A DNA stretch of 57,289 nt from an uncultured Clostridia bacterium (GTDB taxonomy: Bacteria; Bacillota; Clostridia; TANB77; CAG-508): assembly GCA_934129785.1 (NCBI GenBank), contig CAKOWW010000011.1, positions 1-57,289 of the forward strand. The letters are read 5' to 3'. The notes under the pieces were generated by a model. The model saw nothing but the letters and a program-made list of their open reading frames with translations, was not told the origin of the DNA and made no database searches. Of this stretch, positions 32,518 through 41,986 are shown in pieces. The translations under genes and the position numbers were made by a program. Positions within the stretch are counted from its first letter, which is position 1. Every line of letters begins with the position of its first letter.

Positions 32518-33210
32518 ATGAAAGTTTTAATAATAGTACCAGCTTATAATGAAGCTTTAAACATCGAAAAGACAATAAAAGATATAAAAGAAAATACAAA
32601 TTATGATTATGTAATTATAAATGATTGTTCAAAAGATAATACAAAAGAAGTATGTGAAAAAAATAATTATAACATGATATCATTACCAATAAACTATGGC
32701 TTAACTAGTGGAATACAAATAGGAATGAAATATGCATATAAAAATGATTATGATATTGCAATACAATTTGATGGCGATGGACAACATGAGGCAAAATATT
32801 TAAAAGACTTAGTAAAAGAAATAGAAGAAAATAATTGTGATATTGCAATAGGCTCAAGGTTTGTAACTAAGAAAAAACCAGCAACTATGAGAATGTTAGG
32901 AAGTAGACTAATCTCAGGTGCAATAAAACTAACAACATTAAAAACAATAAAAGATCCAACATCTGGAATGAGAGCCTTTAATAAAGAAACAATAGCAGAA
33001 TTTATAAGAAATACTAGTTTAACACCTGAACCAGATACATTAGTGTATATGATGAAAAAGAAATATAAAATAAGAGAAGTACAAGTTGAAATGAAAGACA
33101 GAGAATTTGGAGAAAGTTATTTAAATCCAATAAAATCTATGCAATATATGTTAAATATGTTTTTCTCAATAATATTTATTAGAGCAATAACAAGAAAAAC
33201 TAAAAATTAG
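32518..33210 (+). CDS. Glycosyltransferase family 2 (dolichyl-phosphate mannosyltransferase-like)
   Basis: The 230-residue GT-A enzyme has 'VLIIVPAYNEALNIEKTIKD', 'VIINDCSKDNT', 'IQFDGDGQHEAKYLKDLVKE' (DxD) and 'DPTSGMRAFNKETI'. These are the signatures of the DPM1/PgaA-type subgroup that loads a sugar onto polyprenyl phosphate or extends it. It is followed by a DUF2304 gene, a very common pairing. It could supply the polyprenyl-sugar donor for the GT-C-like proteins around it. Confidence 0.93.
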   Translation: MKVLIIVPAYNEALNIEKTIKDIKENTNYDYVIINDCSKDNTKEVCEKNNYNMISLPINYGLTSGIQIGMKYAYKNDYDIAIQFDGDGQHEAKYLKDLVKEIEENNCDIAIGSRFVTKKKPATMRMLGSRLISGAIKLTTLKTIKDPTSGMRAFNKETIAEFIRNTSLTPEPDTLVYMMKKKYKIREVQVEMKDREFGESYLNPIKSMQYMLNMFFSIIFIRAITRKTKN

Positions 33211-33226
33211 AAAGGAGAAACCAAAA

Positions 33227-33574
33227 ATGACAATAACATTAAGAATTTTATTAATAATAGCATCTTTATTTTCATGCTTTTTATGTGTAAAAAAAATAAA
33301 ACAATCAAAGTTAAAAGTAGAAAATACAGTTGTTTGGATGATTGGAAGTATTATTCTAATATTAATGAGCATATTTTATGGTGGAGTTGAATGGATATCA
33401 AATAAATTAGGCTTTATAGCACCTGTGAATTTTGTATTTTTAGTAGTAATGGTATTTTTATTAATACAAACTTTTATAAATAATATTAGGATTTCAACAT
33501 TAAATGAAAAAATAAAAGAATTAGATCATTATATAGCTTTAAAGGAATATGATGAAAAGAAAAAAGGTGAATAA
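33227..33574 (+). CDS. DUF2304 family membrane protein
   Basis: The 115-residue protein has three membrane helices ('LRILLIIASLFSCFLCV', 'VVWMIGSIILILMSIFY' and 'NFVFLVVMVFLLIQTF') and a charged C-terminal helix. DUF2304 proteins sit next to DPM1-like GT2 genes and probably anchor or assist them. AAAGGAGAAACC precedes the ATG. Its 3' end supplies the ribosome site of the next gene. Confidence 0.85.
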   Translation: MTITLRILLIIASLFSCFLCVKKIKQSKLKVENTVVWMIGSIILILMSIFYGGVEWISNKLGFIAPVNFVFLVVMVFLLIQTFINNIRISTLNEKIKELDHYIALKEYDEKKKGE

Positions 33575-33575
33575 T

Positions 33576-34619
33576 ATGGTAGACAAGCCCAAAATAAGTG
33601 TAATACTTCCAGCATATAATGCAGAAAAATATGTGGCAAAAACACTAGAAAGTTTATTAACTCAAACTTTAAAAGAAGTTGAATTTATATGTGTAAATGA
33701 TGGTTCAAAAGATGGAACATTAAAGCTTCTAAAGGAATTTGAGAAAAAAGATGGAAGAATAAAGATTATTGACAAAAAGAATGAAGGTGTTTGGAAAGCA
33801 AGAATAGATGGAATAAGTTCTGCAACTGGAAAATACACAGCTTTTATGGATGCAGACGATTATGTAGAAAAAAACTTTTTAGAGGAATTATACAAAAGTA
33901 TTACTAAAAATAATGCTGATATCGCAGTATGTGGTTTTAGAAGAATTGATGAAAAAACAGGAAAAGTTTTATCGCAAGAGATGAAATATGAAGAAACTAA
34001 AATTATAGAAAAAGCAAAGAATTTTGAAGAAGTAATATCAATAAACACAGCTCTATGGAACAAACTATATAAAACAGAAATACTTAAAAAATTAAATGAT
34101 TTAAGTAATCCACCACGTATACTAGAAGATATGATGTTTTTAAGCATGGTATACCAAAAAACAAATAAAATATCATTTGTAGATAACTATTTATATAATT
34201 ACATGGTAATAGAAGGCTCTGCAATGAATACCTTAAAAAAAGAAGAAATAGAAAAAATACAAAATGCAATGTTAGAAATAAAAAAACAATATATAGAAGA
34301 AAATGCAAATACTGAAAGTATGGAGATTTTGGCATCAATGGCATTTTTACATTTTGGAATATCTTTAATGTTAAAAGCTTCAGGAGCAAATAATTGCGAT
34401 TTTAGTGAAGAATACAAAAAAAATCTGAAATTTTTAAATGAAAATTTTCCAGAGTGGAAAAAGACAAAATATACAAAAATAATGTATTGTTTAAAAAATA
34501 AAAGTGCAAATTTGAAATTAGCTGTAGTAAGAAAAGTATACATATGTCACTTATTTAAAGTTTTTATATTAACATATAAATTTATAACAAAAACACTAAA
34601 AATTGATATAAAATGGTAA
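33576..34619 (+). CDS. Glycosyltransferase family 2
   Basis: The protein (347 residues) has the GT-A opening 'KISVILPAYNAEKYVAKTLE', 'SLLTQTLKEVEFICVNDGSK' and 'YTAFMDADDYVEKNFLEELY' (DxD). A C-terminal helical region lacks membrane segments. I chose ATG 33576 because AAAGGTGA lies ~6 nt upstream; an in-frame ATG at 33549 sits inside the preceding gene without a site. It overlaps neither neighbour after this correction. Confidence 0.92.
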   Translation: MVDKPKISVILPAYNAEKYVAKTLESLLTQTLKEVEFICVNDGSKDGTLKLLKEFEKKDGRIKIIDKKNEGVWKARIDGISSATGKYTAFMDADDYVEKNFLEELYKSITKNNADIAVCGFRRIDEKTGKVLSQEMKYEETKIIEKAKNFEEVISINTALWNKLYKTEILKKLNDLSNPPRILEDMMFLSMVYQKTNKISFVDNYLYNYMVIEGSAMNTLKKEEIEKIQNAMLEIKKQYIEENANTESMEILASMAFLHFGISLMLKASGANNCDFSEEYKKNLKFLNENFPEWKKTKYTKIMYCLKNKSANLKLAVVRKVYICHLFKVFILTYKFITKTLKIDIKW

Positions 34620-34629
34620 GGAGAAAACA

Positions 34630-35016
34630 ATGGAAAAAACAGAGAAAAGGAGAAATATAAAAATGCAATTTATAATTATAGGAATCTATTTATTATTAAC
34701 AATGTCAGGACTTATATTAATGAAACTAGGTGGAAATACTGGAAAATTTGCAATGGTTGAAGGTGACATTAATTTTGGAATAAGCCCTGTAAGTTTACTT
34801 GGATTTATTTGTTATATTGGAAGTTTCTTTTTATATACAAGAATGGTTGTAATGTTTGACCTAAGTTATATAACACCACTTTGTACAGGAATAGTGCAAA
34901 TATTAACATTAGTAGCCTCAAAAGTTATATTTAAAGAAAATATTACTGTTCAAGGAATTGCAGGTGCAAGCATTATTATTATAGGTTTATTGGTAATGAA
35001 CTGGAAAAGAGGATAA
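34630..35016 (+). CDS. SMR/EamA-like four-helix transporter, candidate lipid-sugar flippase
   Basis: The 128-residue protein has four membrane helices and ends 'GIAGASIIIIGLLVMNWKRG', like small multidrug resistance and ArnE/ArnF-type proteins that flip polyprenyl-linked sugars. 'SYITPLCTGIVQILTLVASK' is the usual third-fourth helix segment. A second in-frame ATG at 34663 (MQFIIIG) also has a ribosome site (AAAGGAGAAA) and may be the true start. Being within the glycan locus supports a flippase role, which is inference. Confidence 0.7.
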   Translation: MEKTEKRRNIKMQFIIIGIYLLLTMSGLILMKLGGNTGKFAMVEGDINFGISPVSLLGFICYIGSFFLYTRMVVMFDLSYITPLCTGIVQILTLVASKVIFKENITVQGIAGASIIIIGLLVMNWKRG

Positions 35017-35017
35017 A

Positions 35018-36328
35018 ATGAAAAAAACATTAAAGAAATTATTATCTTACTTTCTTGTTTATATTGGAGTAACAATAATTTTCTTAGCTTTAATTGTTGG
35101 CACATACATGTTACCAAATACAAGAATAAGAGGACATGTTGCAGAATCAGTAGCTTTGTTGAAAAATGAGGGATTAGGATATGCTCCTATATTTCAATCT
35201 GCAAGTGCAACATTAGATACACATACAGATGCATTGATTTTGAATATTGCAATGAATAAGGGAATACAAGAAGGAGAAAGCAATATAAAAAAAGCAGTAG
35301 AAAACTCTTTTTATGAAGATTCTTCAAAAGCAGGTGTATCATCATTAGAAAAGGCTATAAGTGATAGCATAATAAATAATCACGAATATTCAAGATATTG
35401 GCACGGAATACAAGTTTTAGTAAGACCATTACTATTGTTCTTTAATTATTCAGAAATAAGATACATACTTGTAATAATAATATTTGCTTTACTTGGAATT
35501 GTATTTTCAATGATAGGGAAACAATTAGGAACAAAATATAGTATAGCATTTGCTATAACGATATCATTAATGTTTGTAACATTAATACCTGCATCTATAC
35601 AATATAGTAGTATTTTCTTAGTATTACTTGTATCAATGATAGCAGTAATGTTTTTATATAAAATAAAAAAAGAAAATTATGTACCACTATTATTTTTTGT
35701 AATAGGCGGAGTAGCCACATTTTTTGACTTATTAACATATCCATTAGTTACATTAGGAATACCATTAACACTAGCAGTTGTCCTTGAAAATAAAAAAGAC
35801 AAGAAGTTGCTAGAACAAATATTATTTATAATTAAATTAGGTGTGCTATGGGCAATAGGATATGGGTTATGGTTCTTTACTAAATGGGTTATAGCATCAA
35901 TTATTTTAAATAAAGATGCAATAACATTAGCAATAAATGAAATATTGTTTAGAGTGAATGGAACAGCAACTAAACCTGTAAACAGACTTGATGCAATAAA
36001 AGATAATGTAGGATATTTCTTTATACCAGTTGCAAAAAATTCATTAATTGCAATAGGAGCAATATTAGCAGTCGGATTAATTTTATACCATAAAAAACTA
36101 TCAAAAATTAAAAATATAATATCATTAATATGTATTGCAGTGGTACCATATGTGTGGTATGTAACTTTTGCTGGACATTCTACAATACATTGTTGGTTTA
36201 CAAACAAAATTCAAGCAATGAGTGTATTTGCAATTTTATGTGGAATTTTTTATATGATAGATGTAGAAAAAATAGGAAAATATATAAAAAAATTAAAACG
36301 CGGAGGAAAAAGTGAAAACAATAATTAA
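35018..36328 (+). CDS. Polytopic membrane protein of the polysaccharide locus, unknown
   Basis: The 436-residue protein has an N-terminal membrane helix, a ~110-residue extracytoplasmic part with 'GLGYAPIFQSASATLDTHTD' and 'YSRYWHGIQVLVRPLLLFFN', then about eight more helices. The extracytoplasmic 'YWHGIQ' pattern and topology suggest a GT-C-like enzyme. I do not recognise a named family. It starts one base after the stop of the SMR-like gene and overlaps the next gene by 17 bp. Confidence 0.6.
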   Translation: MKKTLKKLLSYFLVYIGVTIIFLALIVGTYMLPNTRIRGHVAESVALLKNEGLGYAPIFQSASATLDTHTDALILNIAMNKGIQEGESNIKKAVENSFYEDSSKAGVSSLEKAISDSIINNHEYSRYWHGIQVLVRPLLLFFNYSEIRYILVIIIFALLGIVFSMIGKQLGTKYSIAFAITISLMFVTLIPASIQYSSIFLVLLVSMIAVMFLYKIKKENYVPLLFFVIGGVATFFDLLTYPLVTLGIPLTLAVVLENKKDKKLLEQILFIIKLGVLWAIGYGLWFFTKWVIASIILNKDAITLAINEILFRVNGTATKPVNRLDAIKDNVGYFFIPVAKNSLIAIGAILAVGLILYHKKLSKIKNIISLICIAVVPYVWYVTFAGHSTIHCWFTNKIQAMSVFAILCGIFYMIDVEKIGKYIKKLKRGGKSENNN

Positions 36329-38096
36329 AGAAAATAAAAACTTATTGCTGGAATTTATTCTTAGTGTAATAATAGCAAAGCTTGGAATAGGACTATTCGA
36401 AATAGGAAATAATTCGGTTTATGTAGTAATAGCAGTCTCATTAATAATGTTTTTAATGGATAAGTTAATACAAAAAAGTGAATATTTGAAAAATAAAAAA
36501 GAAGTTATACCATTAATAATATATGCATTTCTAATATCAATAGTTATGGTAATGCAATCAAAAATAACATTTAACGGAGATGTAGGTCTAAGTTATTTGG
36601 AAAATACATTTTTAAATTTCGAAATATTAGATATAGCTAAAATTTTAGAAGTGTTTGTAATTGCAACATTAATAACTTTGAATATAGGGATATGGTACAA
36701 GAATACTAAATTTTCGATATTTGACACAATAGATAAAGAAAAATTAAAAGCTAAAAGCACAATAAAATATTGGTGCATATTTAGTATTTCTGTAGCTATA
36801 CCATATTTACTATATTTATTAACATATGCACCGGGAGCCGTTCTTGGAGATTCATTAACATCAATAGTACAAGGCTTGGGAGATGTGCCATTTAATAATC
36901 ATCACCCGGTATTGTATTCTATGTTTGTTGGATTTTTTATGAAAATTGGTAGAATGCTAGATAATAATAATATAGGTACAATGTTGTATTCAACAGCACA
37001 ATTATTAATTATGTCAGGAATTATAGGATATTTCCTAGTTTGGCTAAAAAAATATAATGTTAAAATGAAATATATATTATTAACATATTTATTTTTTGTT
37101 GCAAATACCATATTTGCAGCTTATGCAATTATTATGTGGAAGGATCCGCTATTTTGCGGTTTTATATTTTTGATGACTCTGTTTTTGTATGATATAATAA
37201 GTCAAGATGGAAAACCATTAGAACATTTTTACGGAATTTTCAAATTTGTAATATTAAGTATATTAATTGCATTTTTTAGAAATAATGGAATTTACATAGT
37301 AATAGGTATGTATATAGTATTACTAATTTGGTCAAGAAAAAAATTAATAATATTTAATATTGTAAATACTATTACAGTAATTGCAATAGTTATTATACAA
37401 GGACCAATATATACAAAATTAGGGATTATATCTCCTACCGAAGAATCACTTGCAATACCTATGCAACAAATAGCAAGAACAATAACCTATGATGGAGAAA
37501 TAACACAAGAACAGGAAACATTTTTAAATGAAATATTACCAATAGAGAAGTGGAAAAATAAATATAAACCATGTGTAGTAGATTCCATAAAGTGGGATCC
37601 CGACTTTAACAAAACATTTTTGACAGATAATAAAGGTGAATTTATAAAAATATGGGCACAAATGTTACCAAAAAATTTTTCGGAATATGTAAAAGCATAT
37701 TTAATGGATACTTATGGATTTTGGAGTATTGAGACAAAAAACGAATATGGGTTTGTGGATACATATATTATAAAAAATGATTTTGGGATTGAAAGAAAAG
37801 ATTGCATAGAAAAAATAACCGGTAAATCAATGGAAAATGTATTTACAAAACCAGATTTTATAGGAGCTGGAACATTATTTTGGATTATAGTATTATCAAG
37901 TACTTTACTAATAATAAATAAAACGCAGAAATATATCTATGTTTTAATGCCATGTTTGATAAGTTGGATATCTATAATGGTTGCAACTCCAGTTGCATTT
38001 AGCTTAAGATATGTATTTATGATGGTGTATTCATTACCATTAATAGTCATGTTGCCATTTATGACAAAAAATAAGGAAAAAGATTTAAAATTATAA
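36312..38096 (+). CDS. DUF6020-like polytopic membrane protein
   Basis: The 594-residue protein has ~12 membrane segments. Conserved-looking blocks include 'YAPGAVLGDSLTSIVQGLGD', 'NNHHPVLYSMFVGFFMKIGR' and 'YAIIMWKDPLFCGFIFLMT'. The H-H-P and W-K-D motifs and context resemble the DUF6020 membrane proteins, thought to be GT-C-type enzymes. The start is GTG with GCGGAGG upstream, inside the end of the previous gene. Confidence 0.7.
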   Translation: MKTIIKENKNLLLEFILSVIIAKLGIGLFEIGNNSVYVVIAVSLIMFLMDKLIQKSEYLKNKKEVIPLIIYAFLISIVMVMQSKITFNGDVGLSYLENTFLNFEILDIAKILEVFVIATLITLNIGIWYKNTKFSIFDTIDKEKLKAKSTIKYWCIFSISVAIPYLLYLLTYAPGAVLGDSLTSIVQGLGDVPFNNHHPVLYSMFVGFFMKIGRMLDNNNIGTMLYSTAQLLIMSGIIGYFLVWLKKYNVKMKYILLTYLFFVANTIFAAYAIIMWKDPLFCGFIFLMTLFLYDIISQDGKPLEHFYGIFKFVILSILIAFFRNNGIYIVIGMYIVLLIWSRKKLIIFNIVNTITVIAIVIIQGPIYTKLGIISPTEESLAIPMQQIARTITYDGEITQEQETFLNEILPIEKWKNKYKPCVVDSIKWDPDFNKTFLTDNKGEFIKIWAQMLPKNFSEYVKAYLMDTYGFWSIETKNEYGFVDTYIIKNDFGIERKDCIEKITGKSMENVFTKPDFIGAGTLFWIIVLSSTLLIINKTQKYIYVLMPCLISWISIMVATPVAFSLRYVFMMVYSLPLIVMLPFMTKNKEKDLKL

Positions 38097-38126
38097 ATAT
38101 TATAAACAATAAGGGGGAAAATAAAA

Positions 38127-39062
38127 ATGAAAACAGCAGTATTAATACCATGTTATAATGAAGAACTTACAATAGAAAAAGTAGTAAAAGATTTCAAAAA
38201 AGAATTACCAGAGGCAGATATATATGTGTATGACAACAATTCAAAAGACAAAACAGCTGAGATTGCGAAAAAGGCAGGGGCAATAGTAAGATACGAAAAC
38301 AGACAAGGAAAAGGAAATGTTGTAAGAACAATGTTTAGAGAAATTGATGCAGACCTTTATGTAATGGTAGATGGTGATGATACATATCCAGCAGAATTTG
38401 TACATCAATTAATTGAACCAGTTGCAAATGGAGAAGCTGACATGACAATTGGAGATAGATTATCAAATGGAACATATCAACAAGAAATAAAGAAAAACTT
38501 CCATGAATTTGGAAATAACATAGTAAGAGGTTCAATAAACTTATTATTTAATTGCAAATTAAAAGATATAATGACAGGATATAGAGTATTTAACAGAACA
38601 TTTGTAAAAAATATGCCTGTTATGAGTCCAAATTTTGAATTAGAAACAGAAATGACTTTATTTGCATTAGATAAAAGATTTAGAATAAAGGAAATTCCTA
38701 TAGTATTTAGAGAAAGACCAGAAGGAAGTGAATCTAAAATAAATACATTTTCAGATGGATTTAAAGTATTAAAAACAATAATAAAAATGTTTAAAGACTT
38801 TAAACCAAGACAATTTTTCTGGATTTCAGCATTAGTGATTGCGATAATAGGGCTTATAATAGGAGTACCAGTTATTGCGGAATTTGCAAAAACAGGTTAT
38901 ATAACTAAAGTTCCATCAGCTATTTTAGCAACAGGAATTATGACAATTGCATTAATAATAGCTCAATGTGGAGTTATATTAGATACAGTTGTAAAACAAA
39001 ATAGAGAAAATTATGAATTACAATTATTAAGATATTTACAAAATGAAAAAAACAACAAATAA
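38127..39062 (+). CDS. Glycosyltransferase family 2 with C-terminal membrane helices (DPM1/GtrB-like)
   Basis: The 311-residue protein has a GT-A domain: 'AVLIPCYNEELTIEKVVKDF', 'YVYDNNSKDKT', 'YVMVDGDDTYPAEFVHQLIE' and 'DIMTGYRVFNRTF'. Two membrane helices follow (~228-250 and ~265-290), and the short end carries 'NYELQLLRYLQNE'. Such enzymes transfer a sugar from a nucleotide donor to polyprenyl phosphate. A GGGGGA site precedes the ATG and a terminator follows the stop. Confidence 0.93.
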   Translation: MKTAVLIPCYNEELTIEKVVKDFKKELPEADIYVYDNNSKDKTAEIAKKAGAIVRYENRQGKGNVVRTMFREIDADLYVMVDGDDTYPAEFVHQLIEPVANGEADMTIGDRLSNGTYQQEIKKNFHEFGNNIVRGSINLLFNCKLKDIMTGYRVFNRTFVKNMPVMSPNFELETEMTLFALDKRFRIKEIPIVFRERPEGSESKINTFSDGFKVLKTIIKMFKDFKPRQFFWISALVIAIIGLIIGVPVIAEFAKTGYITKVPSAILATGIMTIALIIAQCGVILDTVVKQNRENYELQLLRYLQNEKNNK

Positions 39063-39068
39063 AAATAA

Positions 39069-39109
39069 AATAGAGCTCAGATTAGTATTAAATCTGAGTT
39101 CTATTTTTT
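39069..39109 (+). terminator. Terminator closing the first part of the polysaccharide locus
   Basis: A 15-bp stem with one mismatch (39069-39083 with 39091-39105) is followed by a T-rich run. Confidence 0.8.
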
Positions 39110-39143
39110 ATATTAAAAATGCGGAATTATGTAATTAAAACCA

Positions 39144-39172
39144 TTGTAAAAGAATAATGGAAATGATATACT
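39144..39172 (+). promoter_or_regulatory. Promoter of the repeat-bearing carboxypeptidase gene
   Basis: TTGTAA (39144-39149), a 17-nt spacer and TATACT (39167-39172). A GTG at 39174 lies right behind the -10 box and cannot be the start codon. Confidence 0.65.
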
Positions 39173-39197
39173 AGTGTCAAATGTTAGGGGGATTTTT

Positions 39198-41228
39198 ATG
39201 AAGAAGGAAATGGAACAAAAAATATTATTTATAATTTTACTAATAGCACTGTTGCTAGGATTATCAGGATGTTCAACAGCAGAAAATATGGAATTGAAAG
39301 AAAATTCAAGAGCGCTAGAAATAAGAACACAATATACATATAATGAAAAAAATAATACTGTTACAGGAAAAATAAAATCAAACAATCCGCTAAAAAATAC
39401 AAAAGTTTCATGGAAACTAAGTCAAGATGGAAAAACATATACAAATGAGAATTTGAAACAAAATGGAAAATACGAAACAATAATAGAAGATATATATGGA
39501 AACATAAAAAGCGTAGAAATAAATGTAGACTTAATAGATGGCAAAGGCCCAGAAATAAAGATGGAATATAAATATAATGAAGAAAACAATACAGTAACGG
39601 CAATAATGCATTCAAATGAAGAATTAAAAGACACAAAGACCACATGGAAACTAAGTGAAGATAAATTAACATATACAAATGAAAATATGATGTCAAATGG
39701 ATCATATTATACAAATGTTGAAGATAAGTGGGGGAATAAGTCAAAAGCATTTATAGACATAAAATTGATAGATAACAAAGGTCCAGAGATAGAGATGGAA
39801 TATAAGTATAATGAAGAAAACAATACAGTAATAGCAATAATGCATTCAAATGAAGAATTAAAAGACACAAAGACCACATGGAAACTAAGTGAAGATAAAT
39901 TAACATATACAAATGAAAATATGACATCAAATGGATCATATTATACAGGAGTTAAAGACAAGTGGGGAAACGAATCAAAAGTACTTATTGATATAAAAAT
40001 AATAGATGACAAACCACCTGAAATTTCAATGGAATATGTCTACAATTCAAATGATACAGTAAAGGTAATAATGCATTCAAATGAAGAAATGGCAGACACA
40101 AAAAAATCATGGGAATTAAGCGAAAATAAATTAGAATACTCAAAAATATTTGATGCTAATCAAAAATATTTTGCACCAGTTCAAGACAAATGGGGAAACT
40201 CAACCAATGTAGAAATTAACTTTAAAAAGAAATTAGATAGAAATCAACCAAATGGATTAAGTATTGGATATATGTTTATTAAAGATTGCAAAGTTTTAGT
40301 ACAAATTTTATCACAAGAAAAAATGCTAAATACAAAACCTACATGGGAATATAAAGATGATGGGTACAGATATACAAAGTCATTTTATGATAATATTAAT
40401 TATGAAACAACAGTAGATTTTGAAAATGGTACACACTCAAAAGTACATATAAACATAGATTACTTTTTTAAGATAAACGATGAAACTGGAATTTATGGTT
40501 ATAGTGGAGCTATAGTTCAAAATAAACCAGGTGGAACAGATTTAACATATTATAAATGGGGAAACGGTAATAATGTTATGTTTGCAACATTTTGCGTGCA
40601 TGGATTTGAAGATTCATGGGCTAGGGATGGAACATATTTAGTTGAAATAGCAGACAAGTTTCACCAGACATTAGCACAAAATGCAGATGAAGAACTAGCA
40701 AGAAAATGGACTATTTATATATTTAGAGAAGTTAATCCAGATGGAAGAAGGATAGGCTATAGTGATGCAGGACCAGGAAGAAGAACAGTATATAGTAAAA
40801 TAGGTAAAGGCATAGATATAAATAGGGCATGGCAAACAGAAAATAAATATAAAATATATACGGACTCTAGAAATTATAATGGTACAGCACCAGATCAAGC
40901 ATACGAAGCAGAATACTTGAAAAATTTTCTTATTAACCATAAAACATCAAAGGGACAAAATATACTAGTGGATTTACATGGATGGGAAGATCAATTAATT
41001 GGGAATGAACAAATATGTAACTATTATAAAGAACAGTTTCCAAGTTGCTCAACAAGAGCATATGGAAGATATGGAACGCAATATTTAATAGGATGGGCAA
41101 GACAAAATTTAGGAGCTAGAACAGCTTTAGTAGAACTCCCTAAAATGAGAAATAGTCAAGAAGCAGAAAATAATAGACTATCTGATAGGTATATAAATGC
41201 AACCATAAAAATGTTAAAAAACATTTAG
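39198..41228 (+). CDS. Lipoprotein with five surface repeats and an M14-type zinc carboxypeptidase domain
   Basis: The 676-residue protein has a lipoprotein signal ending 'LLLGLSGCS' (lipobox LSGC). Five ~78-residue repeats follow (~35-430), each with the pattern 'YNEENNTVTAIMHSNEELKD', 'TWKLSEDKLTYTNENM', 'NGSYYT' and 'DKWGN'. The C-terminal domain (~440-676) has M14 zinc and catalytic residues: 'HGFED' (HxxE, ~467), 'DINRAW' (Asn-Arg, ~540), 'VDLHGW' (His, ~592) and 'ALVELPK' (Glu, ~645). It probably trims peptidoglycan peptides at the surface. I chose ATG 39198 because AGGGGG lies upstream. Repeats 2 and 3 are nearly identical in DNA. Confidence 0.88.
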   Translation: MKKEMEQKILFIILLIALLLGLSGCSTAENMELKENSRALEIRTQYTYNEKNNTVTGKIKSNNPLKNTKVSWKLSQDGKTYTNENLKQNGKYETIIEDIYGNIKSVEINVDLIDGKGPEIKMEYKYNEENNTVTAIMHSNEELKDTKTTWKLSEDKLTYTNENMMSNGSYYTNVEDKWGNKSKAFIDIKLIDNKGPEIEMEYKYNEENNTVIAIMHSNEELKDTKTTWKLSEDKLTYTNENMTSNGSYYTGVKDKWGNESKVLIDIKIIDDKPPEISMEYVYNSNDTVKVIMHSNEEMADTKKSWELSENKLEYSKIFDANQKYFAPVQDKWGNSTNVEINFKKKLDRNQPNGLSIGYMFIKDCKVLVQILSQEKMLNTKPTWEYKDDGYRYTKSFYDNINYETTVDFENGTHSKVHINIDYFFKINDETGIYGYSGAIVQNKPGGTDLTYYKWGNGNNVMFATFCVHGFEDSWARDGTYLVEIADKFHQTLAQNADEELARKWTIYIFREVNPDGRRIGYSDAGPGRRTVYSKIGKGIDINRAWQTENKYKIYTDSRNYNGTAPDQAYEAEYLKNFLINHKTSKGQNILVDLHGWEDQLIGNEQICNYYKEQFPSCSTRAYGRYGTQYLIGWARQNLGARTALVELPKMRNSQEAENNRLSDRYINATIKMLKNI

Positions 41229-41238
41229 GAGAATCAAT

Positions 41239-41967
41239 ATGAAAAAAGTATTAAAAATAATAATTGCTATACTAACTATTATAATTATAGTTAGTATAGT
41301 GATTTTAATAAAAAAAGATAATAAAAACGAGGTTATTGAAAAAAATTATAATGAGGAAAAAATAGAAGATAATAAAGAAAAAAGTGTGAATAGTCTTAAA
41401 GAAGAATATAAAATAACAGGAGATGACGACATTTATGAAGTTATAGAAGATACATCAGGAAGAAAAATGTTAACAGTAAAACCAAATGTAAATCTTAAAG
41501 TTGCATTCGCAGGAATGATAAAAAAGTCAATACCACAAAAGGAAGAAATAGATACAATATATGAAGAAAAATTTCCTAAAAAAACTGGAATTTATATTGA
41601 TGAAAAAGATAGAAAAAAAATAGTAGAATATTTGAACACTAATAAACAATTGAAAAATTCTTATAAAATAAATGAAGATGGTTCAATTAAAATATCAGAA
41701 AAAAATGATGAAACAGAATTAGACAAAAAAATAGAAAAAATTATGAATAGCAATAAAACAGTTGTTATTTCTATAAACGGAATTTGTTATATGGTAGATT
41801 CTGTAACAGGCGAAATAGTTGATAATCCATATGTATATATTGATAAGGAACAAACCTATGAATATTTTGAAGATGAAAACAAAATTATAGTATTTATAAC
41901 AGATAATGAAGAAATAGATAAGGATAAAATATTTGAAGCTGTATTAAATTTGTTGTACATGATTTAA
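41239..41967 (+). CDS. Secreted/membrane-anchored hypothetical protein
   Basis: The 242-residue protein has one N-terminal membrane helix ('IIIAILTIIIIVSIVIL'), a Lys/Glu/Asn-rich linker and a soluble extracytoplasmic part. Blocks such as 'DDIYEVIEDTSGRKMLTVKP' and 'TVVISINGICYMVDSVTGEI' suggest a small alpha/beta domain. I do not recognise a family. It lies between two repeat-bearing wall enzymes with short spacing and is probably co-transcribed with them. Confidence 0.7.
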   Translation: MKKVLKIIIAILTIIIIVSIVILIKKDNKNEVIEKNYNEEKIEDNKEKSVNSLKEEYKITGDDDIYEVIEDTSGRKMLTVKPNVNLKVAFAGMIKKSIPQKEEIDTIYEEKFPKKTGIYIDEKDRKKIVEYLNTNKQLKNSYKINEDGSIKISEKNDETELDKKIEKIMNSNKTVVISINGICYMVDSVTGEIVDNPYVYIDKEQTYEYFEDENKIIVFITDNEEIDKDKIFEAVLNLLYMI

Positions 41968-41986
41968 AAAAAGGAAAGAGGGAAAG

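Noticed and set aside
39198..40480. Regular repeats considered as CRISPR or MITE-like arrays
   Set aside because: Period is 78 codons, in frame, and encodes a protein module; there are no short palindromic repeats with unique spacers.
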